NCBI GenBank assembly: GCA_964017235.1
Contig: OZ024931.1
Span: forward strand, 24,032,189-24,096,188
Direction: 5' to 3'
Source: Sabellastarte sp. h YS-2021
Taxonomy: Eukaryota; Annelida; Polychaeta; Sabellida; Sabellidae
Length of the DNA stretch: 64,000 nucleotides
Shown: positions 48,403 through 58,909 of the stretch, one piece after another
How the letters are laid out: the number at the start of each line of letters is the position of its first letter
Position numbering within the stretch: the stretch's first letter is position 1
Notes under the pieces: model-generated
What the model was told of the DNA's origin: nothing
Databases searched by the model: none
The model's input: the letters and a program-made list of their open reading frames with translations, nothing else
Translations under genes and position numbers: made by a program

Positions 48403-49393
48403 TACAGGTGTACCAAATACAGCTCGCCGGTTGGCCTCGAAAGCAACAGCAAGAACACATCAGGCCTTCAGACCAGCCACTCAGGCCTCATACACCAGGA
48501 AATTTCGTTTGTTTGTAGCTTACTGCTGTTTCATTGGGGTTCACCTTCAAAACCTCACCCCCCTCATCGCAATGTCCTTTCTAGAATTTTTAGTGGAAAA
48601 TAACCTCTCTCATTCAGCCATTGCCAATTATCTATCGGCAGTGAAGGCCAATTTGGCTCTATATGGTCTTCCACTGTATTCATTTCAGGACCCTAGAATT
48701 ACGTATTTTCAGAAATCATTGTCATTGCATAAGACGTTTGCACCTGTAGTGAAAAAGATTATTGATATCCCATTGCTAGCTTCAATTACAAGTATTTGTG
48801 ACACTATGTGGATGGGGCAGATTTTCAAAGCTTTATATTTAACTGCATTTTTTTCATTCTTACGAATCTCCAATCTAGTTCCCCATTCAATTAAAGCTTT
48901 TTCACCAATCGAACAAATGGCGAGAGGGGACGTATTTTTTGCCCCACCAGGAATTCATTTATTAATCAAGTGGAGCAAGACTATTCAGACTAGAGACACC
49001 ATCAGACTATTAAAAATCCCGTCCTTGGGGTCCTCCCCCTTATGTCCAGTCCAAGCTATAAAAAATTTGTTACTCATTACACCAGGGACAAAAAATGATC
49101 CCCTCTTTCAAATAAAAAATGAAGCTGCCCAATGGGTACCCCTTACTGACACTAGGGTCAGGCGAAATTTTACACAAATACTTTCTCGAGTAGGTCTCCA
49201 GCATTCAGGCATGTCCCTACACACCTTCAGGCGTTCAGGTGCCACTCTCGCTTTTAACTCAAATGTCTCTATACAAAATATCCAGAGTCATGGCACCTGG
49301 ACGTCTGACTGTGTCTGGAGATACATTATTCAAGACCATAATGCTTCACAACAGGTTGCTGATTCATTCAAAAGTCTCCTCCATCGTCCCTAG
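48371..49393 (+). CDS. Tyrosine recombinase of the inner YR element
   Basis: 340 residues. An N-terminal SAM-like part (FRPATQASYTRKFRLFVAYC) and a catalytic part with the R-K-HxxR-H-Y set: FFSFLRISNLV, KWSKT, LHTFRRSGATL and HGTWTSDCVWRYI. It integrates the circular DNA copy without target duplication. Confidence 0.88.
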   Translation: MNFLKLIGLYNTGVPNTARRLASKATARTHQAFRPATQASYTRKFRLFVAYCCFIGVHLQNLTPLIAMSFLEFLVENNLSHSAIANYLSAVKANLALYGLPLYSFQDPRITYFQKSLSLHKTFAPVVKKIIDIPLLASITSICDTMWMGQIFKALYLTAFFSFLRISNLVPHSIKAFSPIEQMARGDVFFAPPGIHLLIKWSKTIQTRDTIRLLKIPSLGSSPLCPVQAIKNLLLITPGTKNDPLFQIKNEAAQWVPLTDTRVRRNFTQILSRVGLQHSGMSLHTFRRSGATLAFNSNVSIQNIQSHGTWTSDCVWRYIIQDHNASQQVADSFKSLLHRP

Positions 49394-49419
49394 TTCACCT
49401 ACTTCCTAGCTGGGCATTG

Positions 49420-49792
49420 GTGGAGGTTGGCATCTACCTCAAATATCTTTTTTATGCTTTTTTATCATGTAATAAATACTTAAGGTCACCTTACATTGGC
49501 ACAAAGTAAGTTTAATCTTTATTTCTCCATTTAAGGCCACCCTAACTGATATCATGATGGACTATGGACACTAAATTCAGTAATGTAAAGTAATCTTAAA
49601 TTGTGATAATCTTAAACTTCTTTGAGGTGGCCTTAAACTTAGTTTCTTCAAATTTTAAGGTGACCTTACACATAGATGCCTTTTAGTATTGTACATAAAT
49701 ATAGTTGAATAATAATAATAATAATAAAAATATTAATCCCATCGCTGTGTTATACATTGTCTTACATAACTATGCAATAGTAGGGGCACTGT
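49420..49792 (+). repeat. Split direct repeat B1
   Basis: Starts GTGGAGGTTGGCATC and ends AGGGGCACTGT; same as 50763-51135. It directly abuts A2. Confidence 0.9.
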
Positions 49793-49977
49793 GGGGGGTG
49801 GAGCGATAGGCCCCACCTTATTCAGTGCCCCCTAGCAAAAAGATTGTTCTTGTGATTCAATACCCTCGATTGGGTAGGGTATTATTGCTTATTGATTCTG
49901 GCGCCCTTTTTAATTGAATCTTCATTCAACATTGGAAAGTCAAAGGGGCAAGACGCCATTTTTAGTAACAGAATTTT
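49793..49977 (+). repeat. Split direct repeat A2
   Basis: Same as 44181-44365; by eye no difference. Confidence 0.9.
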
Positions 49978-50762
49978 CCCACCTCCCACCCTGGTTCATC
50001 TCATTTCATATAGGAGCAAGTGTCAGGAGGCTGGCCTTCTGCGAACCTAACTTAACACCTCCTGTGGCGCAGGGGAGGGGGTGAGTTCCATGTATGTGCT
50101 CCTGGCTAGTTAACAATGGAGTTCACAGCATTGGCGCTTGTTAGCTAGTATGGGGGCCTTCCTCCTTGTCTCCTTGAGTTACCCCTCAGGGTTCTATATT
50201 AGGTCATTTTTCATTATTCAGGGTGTCAATATAAAGTAAAATGTCATAAACCATAGGGCAGCAAAAACAATCTGTAAAATGTTCGATGGGTGCTATTCTG
50301 TATTGCCAGTAAGGTACTGCAGCAGGTTTCGGCATTTTCTGTTTCCACAGTCTGATCTTTGTATTTGTATGCATCAGTGGCATTAACCTTGTATTTATGT
50401 TGTAACTTGTATACTCTGTCACAGGATGCTAACACAGTGTTTGTAGTTGTAGAATCTGGATGGCCTGTCAAAGCAACCATGACACAAGATGGCTGCCATA
50501 CAAGCTACTCAGCCCTTAAAAGAAGTCAATACATACATATATACATAACTTATGTTCGAATTCTTCGATTTTGATGGCTCATGTAATGTAGGGGCTTTGC
50601 TTGAAAACAAGGCACGTTCACACTGTCTTATGTTAGTACTAAGGGGCCGTATTATTCGGTCATTTAGGTTGAGTTAGGCTGCTATGCTGACCAATGGACT
50701 TTAAATGTATGAGTATAGGGTTATTTTAGCTAGGAACGTGTCTTACCATTGGCTTTTTAACT
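49978..50762. other. 785-bp spacer between A2 and B2
   Basis: No family recognised, no convincing frame, no inverted ends seen. It lies inside the inner element's terminal repeats, so it is either part of the element or a later insertion. Confidence 0.5.
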
Positions 50763-51135
50763 GTGGAGGTTGGCATCTACCTCAAATATCTTTTTTATGC
50801 TTTTTTATCATGTAATAAATACTTAAGGTCACCTTACATTGGCACAAAGTAAGTTTAATCTTTATTTCTCCATTTAAGGCCACCCTAACTGATATCATGA
50901 TGGACTATGGACACTAAATTCAGTAATGTAAAGTAATCTTAAATTGTGATAATCTTAAACTTCTTTGAGGTGGCCTTAAACTTAGTTTCTTCAAATTTTA
51001 AGGTGACCTTACACATAGATGCCTTTTAGTATTGTACATAAATATAGTTGAATAATAATAATAATAATAAAAATATTAATCCCATCGCTGTGTTATACAT
51101 TGTCTTACATAACTATGCAATAGTAGGGGCACTGT
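50763..51135 (+). repeat. Split direct repeat B2
   Basis: Same as 49420-49792. The outer element's sequence resumes at the next base. Confidence 0.9.
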
Positions 51136-52639
51136 ATTGGGACTGGCAACAGATCCAATTCATTAAATTTGGATTTCCATTGGATATGAGCTCTCAAGTA
51201 GATTTGACTTGTGATTTTTCTAACCATAAATCTGCAGCTTTGTTTCCTTCACATGTTGATACTTACTTACAGGAGGAAAAAGGTTTTAAAGCCATACATG
51301 GCCCTTTTAACAAAAAACCTTTTGACAATTTGCATTGTAGCCCATTTATTACTAGAGAAAAGCCTGACTCTGAAAATAGGCGTGTGGTAGTTGACCTAAG
51401 CTGGCCTAAAGGCAACTCTGTGAATGATTTTGTGAACTCTAATAAATACATGGGCACAAAATTCATGTTAACCTTCCCTTCAATTGATGACATTACTGGC
51501 CAAATTATCAGACTGGGTAAGGGATGTTTGTTATACAAGGTTGATGTTAGCCATGCCTTTAGGCACATAAAAATGGATCCTTCAGATTATGATAAATTGG
51601 GCCTAAATTGGGATGGTTTTTACTTTGATTCTTGCCTGCCTTTTGGATTTAAACATGGAAGCAAAATCTTTCAGAGAACCAGCGATGCAATAAGATACAT
51701 CATGAGAAATCATAATTATGACATCATAAATTATATAGACAATCTAATTGGTTTTGGCCTGCCCAGTACTGTCCATAATAGCTATAAATACTTGTGTGAA
51801 CTGCTGGAAAAATTAGGTCTCACCATTAGCAACAAAAAACTGGTTCTGCCAAGTACAGTAGTTACATGCCTTGGGGTTCAGATTGACACGGTTCAAGGTA
51901 CAATTTCTGTTCCTCCTGAGAAATTAACAAAAATCATGCACATGTGCTTCACCTGGGAAAGTAAGAAGATGGTTGGAAAGCGAGACCTTCAGTCACTACT
52001 AGGCTCCCTTATGCATATTACAAAATGCGTAAAAAGTTCCAGACCTTTTCTCAATAGAATGCTACAGAATCTCAGGGAAGCAAAAAATGAACAAATCCAG
52101 AGTTTTACAAAGATTTGCTGTGGTTTCAAAAATTTCTGCCCCATTTTAATGGGGTATGCCTGTATAACCACCAGCTAGTGCAAGGTACTGTACAAGTAGA
52201 TGCTTCCCTTCAAGGATTGGGAGGTAGATGGGGCGACTGTATCTATAGATTGTCAATACCTTTAGGCATGGATGACCTTGGCATTGTTCAACTTGAAATG
52301 TTAAATTTATATCTGGCTTTAAGAGTTTGGGCTCCAAATTGGGCGGGAAAAAGGGTCAGATTGGAATGTGATAACCAAGCAGTAGTAGCTGTTATGAAAG
52401 CAGGTAAAACAAGAGATCCTGTACTAGCTGCTTATGCAAGAAATATACACATGTTGGCTTCTGTTTTTGAATTAGAAATTACAGCAATTCATCTCCCAGG
52501 TGTTGAAAATACAGTGGCAGATCTGCTGTCCAGGTGGGATACGATCAGTGACGGTATGATACAGTTGCAAAAACACATAGCTAACCCTAAATGGGTGCCC
52601 GTGCACCTTGACATGTTGCGCATTGATTGGACCATATAA
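51136..52639 (+). pseudogene. Reverse transcriptase/RNase H of the outer YR element, fossil
   Basis: Shares the block order of the inner element's protein (HCSPFITREKP, VDVSHAFRHIKMDP, QVDASLQGLGG, CDNQAVVAV, DLLSRW). Broken, few breaks. Confidence 0.8.
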
Positions 52640-52739
52640 TTAGCTTTTCTTTGTAGGTCTTCATCCTGTTGCAGCAACCCTCAGTTCCAGGGCCTTCACC
52701 AGAGCACAATCCGGCTTCAGACCCAACACCCAAAGAAAC

Positions 52740-53653
52740 TATGATGCCATGTTTTCCTTATTTGTAGGATTTTGTGTGTTTTTGAATATTAATTTTCAGC
52801 AACTGACCGCTGGGGTCATTATGGCCTTCATGGAGTTCCTAATAGGAAATGGAGCATCATATTCAGCCGTCTTAAATCACATTTCTGCTGTCAAAGCCAT
52901 GTTGGGCCTTTATGGTCTTCCCCTTGCTATGTTTGATTCACCAAAGATAAAATTATTCATGAGGTCAGTCCAAATGAACAGGCCTATCACTGTGTCAATT
53001 CCATCCATCATTGACATCCCCATGTTACACAGAATTATTTCAACTTGTGATACAATGTATATGGGACAGGTGTTTAAGGCCCTCTACCTGCTGGCTTTTT
53101 ATAGTTTTCTGCGTTTATCAAATATTGTCCCTCATGCCATATACCAGTTTGACCCCTCTCACCACTTCGCCAGAGGTTATATTTTTCTAGGTAAATCCTC
53201 AGGTAAAGTACAGTAAAGTACTACTGGTCCAAGACCATTCAAAATCGTGACAGGATTAAAACCATTGATTTACCTTTCCTGGCTCACTCTCACCTTTGCC
53301 CTATCATGGCCCTAAAGGTCCTGTTAGCCCTTGTTCCCCCAGGAAATAATTCACCACTTTTCCAAATCAAAAACCAGGGGAAATGGTTCCCCCTAACAGA
53401 TTCTAAAGTGAGGTATCATTTCAAGCTGGTGCTTAAAAAACTAGGTGTTGATCCTAAGTGCCTGACTTTTCACAGCTTTCGTAGGTCAGGAGCATCTTAT
53501 GTATTTAATAATCATGTTAGGTTACAAGATATAAAATCACATGGTACCTGGACCTCTGATAGTGTCTGGAGGTACCTCCTCCAAGATCCTTCCACCACTT
53601 CATCGGTGGCTTTAGCCTTCCAGTCAAATCTCTCTGGGCCTACTTCTACTTAG
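52740..53653 (+). pseudogene. Tyrosine recombinase of the outer YR element, fossil
   Basis: Contains LAFYSFLRLSNIVPHAI, LTFHSFRRSGASYVF and HGTWTSDSVWRYL, the same catalytic blocks as the inner element. Broken, few breaks. Confidence 0.8.
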
Positions 53654-54300
53654 TGGGGTTTGGGGTTCTTACTTTTAATGCTCTACATTTACTATAATTG
53701 CGTTCTACTCTGTATATAGCTAGTATTATATATTATACATTTACATACTAAACTTTATTGCATCAACTTAAGTTTGTATTTAGTAACATATGTACAGTTA
53801 CTTCATTGTTTACTTGCTCTATTCTCTTTGGCATTCAAAAATTTAGTAATCCATTACTTCAGTCATTTAGTAATCTCTTATCTAGTAACTCCTATTACTT
53901 GTAATCACTTTGTAATGTGATATCAATCTTAGTAATCCTTATTAATTTCAGTAATTTAGTAATGTAATTTCTGCAGTAATTCTTATTACTTCTAGTCACT
54001 TAGTAATGTGAATATGTCTGGCTAACATGATTTAACTTTAATTTATTACTAATTATGGTTATTACGTGTTCTACACTTAATTAATTGTTGGTTACTGTAT
54101 GTCATGTACAAGTAAACTCTTATCATTGATGTCAGTAATTTCTTATGTGATCAGGGATGACCTTGTGTTATTTTCATGGACTGTAATTTAAATTTTGGGT
54201 CCTCCCTGTTAATTTATTATGTGGTGTGTAATTGTATATTATACAAAAGTCAATGGTAGTATATAATATTAGTAATAAAATAATATAACCTCAATTGTGG
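53654..54300. other. 3' flank of the outer YR element
   Basis: A+T-rich; 'TTAGTAAT' and 'TATTACT' words recur about every 20-40 bases between 53840 and 54060. No gene. Confidence 0.5.
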
Positions 54301-54416
54301 TTCTTGGGGACTGGACACCTAGAGTTGAGTGGTTGTTGGCAGTATCCCGACCCTCTGTGACTCCCTGGTAATAGTGGCTGATCTCTTGGGTAGAACTTGA
54401 CGCCTATGAGTGTTCT

Positions 54417-55289
54417 TTACTTCTTCAATATCTCTAAAAATCTGCCCTTGAGGTTCTCAAATTCCTCTTGGGTCATCTTTTTAGCCTCTGATGCCACGTA
54501 GTCAAAGAAGGGCTGCCTGTCTGACTTCTGCTGCAGGAAACCTGAGATTAGTGTCCTCATCTGGTCGAAGTGCTCGAGTATCTTTGAATCTGTGGAAACT
54601 GGTGTAGATGTAATAATTGGTTGACTTGCACTCTCCCTCAGGACACTGGACTCGAGATGTTCTGTACCAATAGTAGATCCACGCGATTCTTCATGCCTGC
54701 TGGTGTTGGGACTGGCCTCGAACCCAGAACTTCTGTTGGCCCCCTTGTGTCTGATGTGGGTCTTATGGAAACCCATCTGCTGGTAGACCCAGGACTGTCT
54801 CTTGGTCATCTCCCTTGGGGCTTGGCCAGACTGTAGCTTGGAGCGCTTTCCATAGCAAGTTCTCTGTGACTTAAACCACCTTCTGACATCAAAGGGCTGG
54901 AGCTTCAGTTCTGCAGAAATTTCTGGCCAGAGAGCCTCCTTCCTATGTCTGTCGTGGAAACGTGCATGCTCCTTGTCGTACATCTCTGGGTGCTCCTTCA
55001 CAAACTCAACAATGGCAACTTCTTGGCTGTCAGTGAATGTAGCACAAACCCTGGCTCTCTTGGCTGCTGAGTGGCACTCTGAATCTTCCTCACACCTCTC
55101 ATCTTCTTCGCAAGCTTCCTCAGTAACTTGTAAGCCTTCTCTCTCCTCTCTCCTCTCTTCTCTCTCTTCTGTACCCTCCTCTGTCCTTTCCTCTGTCATC
55201 TCCTCAAACTCTCCACCTTCCTTCTCCCTCTCCTCTTGCCTCTCATCCATTTTCTTCTTTCCTCTCTTTCCTCCTTTCTCTCTCCTCAT
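54417..55289 (-). CDS. MADF/Myb-SANT-like DNA-binding protein of the Harbinger element
   Basis: 290 residues, uninterrupted. An acidic/basic low-complexity start (Glu/Arg-rich, to about residue 70) precedes a MADF domain at about 88-152 (EVAIVEFVKEHPEMYDKEHA, then LWPEISAELKL and RRWFKSQRTCYGKR). The C-terminal 34 residues (FFDYVASEAKKMTQEEFENL) resemble a BESS motif. In Harbinger elements such a protein binds the ends and carries the transposase into the nucleus. It is opposite to the transposase, as is usual. Unlike the transposase it is intact. Alternative: a host MADF gene, less likely between element ends. Confidence 0.85.
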   Translation of the reverse strand: MRREKGGKRGKKKMDERQEEREKEGGEFEEMTEERTEEGTEEREERREEREGLQVTEEACEEDERCEEDSECHSAAKRARVCATFTDSQEVAIVEFVKEHPEMYDKEHARFHDRHRKEALWPEISAELKLQPFDVRRWFKSQRTCYGKRSKLQSGQAPREMTKRQSWVYQQMGFHKTHIRHKGANRSSGFEASPNTSRHEESRGSTIGTEHLESSVLRESASQPIITSTPVSTDSKILEHFDQMRTLISGFLQQKSDRQPFFDYVASEAKKMTQEEFENLKGRFLEILKK

Positions 55290-55676
55290 AACTGAAAAAA
55301 ACTGAAATGTGTCTCCTAACTGTTAAATATGCCCTAAGCTCAAGTAAAATGTGAAATGTAAAAAAACTGAAAACCCCTAAGCAGTAAGTGACACACGTCT
55401 CACAGTAGCCAACCAGTCGAAACACAGAATGCATATGCGCGGTCGCTTATATAGTCCCAGACCCCCCCTTGCCTCTTTTTGGTTTCAGACGCGTGGAAAA
55501 TAGTCGGTGCTTAATCGGTACTTAGTCCCAGGCCTCCTGGGGCATCCTCAGGCCGTCGCAGACTAAATTTCAGTGGTCCCAGGTGGCCTGGGGAGGCCGG
55601 TTTGGATCGGCTTCTCTTAGTCGGGGCTTAGTCCCAGACCCAGATTTCTTAGTCCCAGGACACCTGAGACGGTGTA

Positions 55677-56392
55677 ATGCCCTTGTTCCATCAAAGGATT
55701 AAGCCCCGATCCTGTCGGCGACCCTTAATCGTGGGTAGTCTTGGAAAAAATGGAAAAAAAATTGACCAATGGGGTGGAAGACAGAATCGGTATGAAGGTC
55801 TGGGATTAACTACAGATCGGCCTCAGGACGCCCCAGGAGGCCCCAGACAGTCCCTAACTGGTCTGGGACTAAGAACCGACTAAGCCATTTTTGTGGTCGG
55901 TTTGAACCACGATCCTGTCGTAGACAAACCGACTGGGTCCCAGGACGCCTCAGGCCTCCTGGGACTAAGAGCCGACTAACCCAGGATTAAGTCCCGACCC
56001 CACAAGGTGTCCTGAGGCGTCCCCAGGCGTCCCCAGACCGAGATAGCCGATTTTTGTTTTGCAATGGGACTAAGGGTCGCAGGAGGCCTGGGACTAAGAA
56101 TAGAGGGTCTGGGACTAAGGGTCGGCGACTAAGGGTCGCAGGCGGCCTGGGACCACATAGGACTGTGTAAATTTGATCTGAGGAGGCCTGAGGACGCCTG
56201 GGACTGGACATTTTGTTTATGGCGGGAAAAAATAATCGGTTGGGGTCGTGTGAAATATCAAACATGTTTGATTTCTCACACGGCCCCAACCGACCACAAC
56301 CGACCCTTACAGAATGTCTGGGACTAAGCAAATATTTCAAACCGACCCTCAAAAACCCTTAATCGGGAGCCTTAGTCGTGTGGTGGAACACC
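55677..56392. mobile_element. Harbinger-derived MITE
   Basis: The first ~390 bases repeat the left end of the Harbinger element (38831-39220) in the same direction; the right end closes with CTTAGTCGTGTGGTGGAACA, inverted to the start. Internal deletion product. The middle carries a ~54-base hairpin with the palindrome TCAAACATGTTTGA. Confidence 0.7.
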
Positions 56393-56409
56393 CACATAAG
56401 GCTTCCCGG

Positions 56410-56790
56410 GACTAAAGAAACCGATTCCCTTTCACACGCATGAAACTTCAAAGATCTGTTATGAGTCGGGGACTGACAAACAGGCTTCCTGGGACTAAGC
56501 TACGGACGCCTGGGACTAAGGGTCGCAGGAGGCCTGGGACAACATAGGACTGTGTAAATTTGGGTCTGAGGAGGCCTGAGGAAGCCTGGGACTGGACATT
56601 TTGTTGACGGCGGGAAATGAGAATCGGTTTGGATTGTGAGACATATCAAACATGTTTGATATTTCTCAGGGCCACAACCGAAAACTACCGATCCATACCA
56701 AACGCCTGGGACTAAGCAAATATTTGAAACCGACTCCCAAAAACCCTTAATCGGGAAGCTTAGTCGTGTGGTGGAACACCCACATATGAT
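56410..56790. mobile_element. Partial second Harbinger-derived MITE (right half)
   Basis: Repeats the right half of 55677-56392, including the palindrome hairpin, and ends with the same TGGTGGAACACCCACATA wording. The left half is missing. Confidence 0.6.
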
Positions 56791-57740
56791 ATCCCTACAA
56801 ATGATTAAAGATCATTTAACTTTTCACTCTTTTTATCTGAATGATACATAAAAGTGTTTTTATTGGAAATAAATAAAAGTTTTAGAAAATAATTTAAATT
56901 TGAACATATTTTAACTATACTTTCATTCTACAGAAATTTTACCTTATCAATTAAGACAAAATGATTTACACCCAAACAAATTTGCATGTATTCTTTCAGA
57001 ATCTATTGTTAACCAGGGATTATCAGTAAGTGGTTTTTTTATTTTATTTCAATCAAGGCTTCATATTTTGCCATTTTCTGGAAGATATATGACTTTAATG
57101 AAGGTACTGGCTACTTTATCAAAGAATTGTTGTTAAAACAATGAAAAGGCCAACTAGACCCTAATTTGATTTCATCATAGTCTTTCAGAGGGACTTAATC
57201 TCTTTTAAGGCATCCATGGTTATGGTGTTGCTTTCTCTATTACAGGGACAACATTAAAGAGAAGTTTTATTCAACCCTAATTATAGATCTAAATTTTATT
57301 GATGACCTTTGGAAAAACATTCATTGTTAAAATACATTGTTAAAACTACAGTGAAAGTCAGTTTTTGAACAAGAAATATATCTTAATCTTATTATCTTGA
57401 TTAAAAAGTAAAGTATCATAATTTGATTAATGTTTGGATATTGAATTTTATAAACTTGTCTATTTACATTCAATTCATTTTAAATGGAAATAAATATTAC
57501 AAGTTTATCTCACTTACAATTGCTTTTGGAATTATAAATCAATGTTAAATTTGTTATCCCATTGTTGGATTGTAAACAAGTATAAAACTTTGAATATGAC
57601 AAAGCCATTTAAAGTTTCAAATTACTGTTTATATGAAGACATAGCAGATAACACCCAATTATTAAAGATATAAAGTTTTCATGATGGTTTTAGTAAATAT
57701 GTGTATTTACTGGACAAAAAACCATTAAATATGCGTATAG
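56791..57740. other. No recognisable gene
   Basis: A+T-rich, no frame of note, no repeat named. Confidence 0.4.
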
Positions 57741-57743
57741 CAA

Positions 57744-57830
57744 GCAGCCATTGAACGTGTACATTCAAATTTTAACTGGGGAATGTGTACATTCAATAAT
57801 CAGAGTTATTGGATGTGTATAGGAACTTAA
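57744..57830. repeat. Outlying copies of the GTATAC palindrome motif
   Basis: CATTGAACGTGTACATTCAA and GAATGTGTACATTCAATA are diverged forms of the motif at 58600-58790. Confidence 0.5.
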
Positions 57831-58599
57831 TAGATGGACATAATTTTAGTCAGTAGATACTGTGTTAAGTTGTTATTTTTATTGGTATGATAGATGATAA
57901 GGTTAATGATCTGTAGTCAGTACATGCTATATTATAACAAAAGCTTCTTATAAAAAATAACTATCTTAATCTTTTTTTCTAATTACATTATCAATGTGGA
58001 TTTAACCGACATTATGGGGTGCTACTATGGGACTAATTACAATTGGATCCCCCAGTTTCACACATTGATGAAATAATTGCTATCAAAATGCAGCGTCATA
58101 TACTAATCTTAAACCATAAAAGAGGTACTCAGGTGAGAACTGTTTCTGTGATCAGTTTTGAATGTTTGGAATAGGAGTACTGATAAAAGAACTACCCAGG
58201 CTTGGACTGTTTCTCTTTCATCTTTGAGGGACCAACTGTTTTAATATTTATTGATTAAAGTAAAATGGATTAATGCAGTGCTTAAGATTTTTTTAGAAAT
58301 AAAGCTTGTCATGTCACAAAAGCTTGTCATGTAGTAGTAAGTGATTTTCTGGATGTAATGACAGTAAAATCAATTGTGATTAAATGCACCAATATATGTT
58401 CTTTACTGATGTTTAATAGTTTTATGTACTGATACTTCTTTATATTGTTGTGCTCATTTAAATTTATCTCAGAATGCTGCTAAATTCATGTGATTGTCCA
58501 GAAATCCAAAGGAGAGTCCATGTCATTTATTTATCAATAAAATTTATAAATGTATTAAATAATTCTTTTTCTGTTAAATCAGTAGTCCATATTTAATTA

Positions 58600-58790
58600 T
58601 TTATACATTCCATGGCTTGAACCATTGAATGTATACACTCAATGATTTAAACCATTGAATGTATACATTCCACAGGTAGCCATTGAATGTACACATTCAA
58701 TGTTTTGCCCATTTAATGTATACATTCAGTGGCATGACCCATTAAATGTATACATTCAATGGTTATCCACATTCAATACAACATGTATAA
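58600..58790. repeat. Minisatellite of ~39-bp units built on a 22-bp palindrome
   Basis: Five copies of a perfect or near-perfect palindrome centred on GTATAC (arms CATTGAAT/ATTCAATG) with short spacers. Each can form a hairpin. No gene. Confidence 0.8.
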
Positions 58791-58909
58791 ATATAACAAT
58801 TGTAAATAATGTATATGGTCTTGGAATTTTCCCTTGTGGTTTCTGTGAGGGTATGTTTTTCAGCAAAAAAAATCACGTGGGCTGTCCAGTCATTTATGGG
58901 CTGGGGTAA

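Larger units (their letters stand above)
44181..51135 (+). mobile_element. Inner YR retroelement with split direct repeats (Ngaro/PAT-like layout), nearly whole
   Basis: Layout A1 (44181-44365), gag-like, RT/RNase H, tyrosine recombinase, B1 (49420-49792), A2 (49793-49977), 785-bp spacer, B2 (50763-51135). A1/A2 (185 bp) and B1/B2 (373 bp) look identical by eye, so the insertion is recent. It sits within the coding region of the outer element. About one break; otherwise it looks whole. The spacer between A2 and B2 is not expected in the textbook A1-ORFs-B1-A2-B2 order. Confidence 0.85.
41480..54300 (+). mobile_element. Outer tyrosine-recombinase retroelement (DIRS order), fossil split by a second one
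   Basis: Parts in order: gag-like frame 41958-43043, a second frame from 43061, then the insertion of the inner element (44181-51135), then reverse transcriptase/RNase H (51136-52639) and tyrosine recombinase (52740-53653). The outer limits are approximate. Apart from the insertion it has a few breaks and its domains are well kept, so it is moderately young. It contains an in-frame 189-bp tandem duplication (43745-44122). Confidence 0.8.
38831..55676. mobile_element. PIF/Harbinger DNA transposon, split by nested retroelements
   Basis: The left end at 38831 (CTGTTCCACCAAAGGACTAAG) is followed by a G+C-rich zone of GGCCTCCTGGGACTAAG words; a similar zone, inverted, ends near 55676. Plus-strand transposase and minus-strand MADF protein are the standard Harbinger gene pair. 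Left part to ~41.46 kb plus right part from ~54.3 kb gives about 4.0 kb, the usual length. The right terminal repeat is not clean, and the true end could be near 56392. TSD not determined. Confidence 0.7.

Noticed and set aside
54973-55305. Ser-rich plus-strand frame
   Set aside because: Antisense shadow of the Glu/Arg-rich start of the MADF protein.
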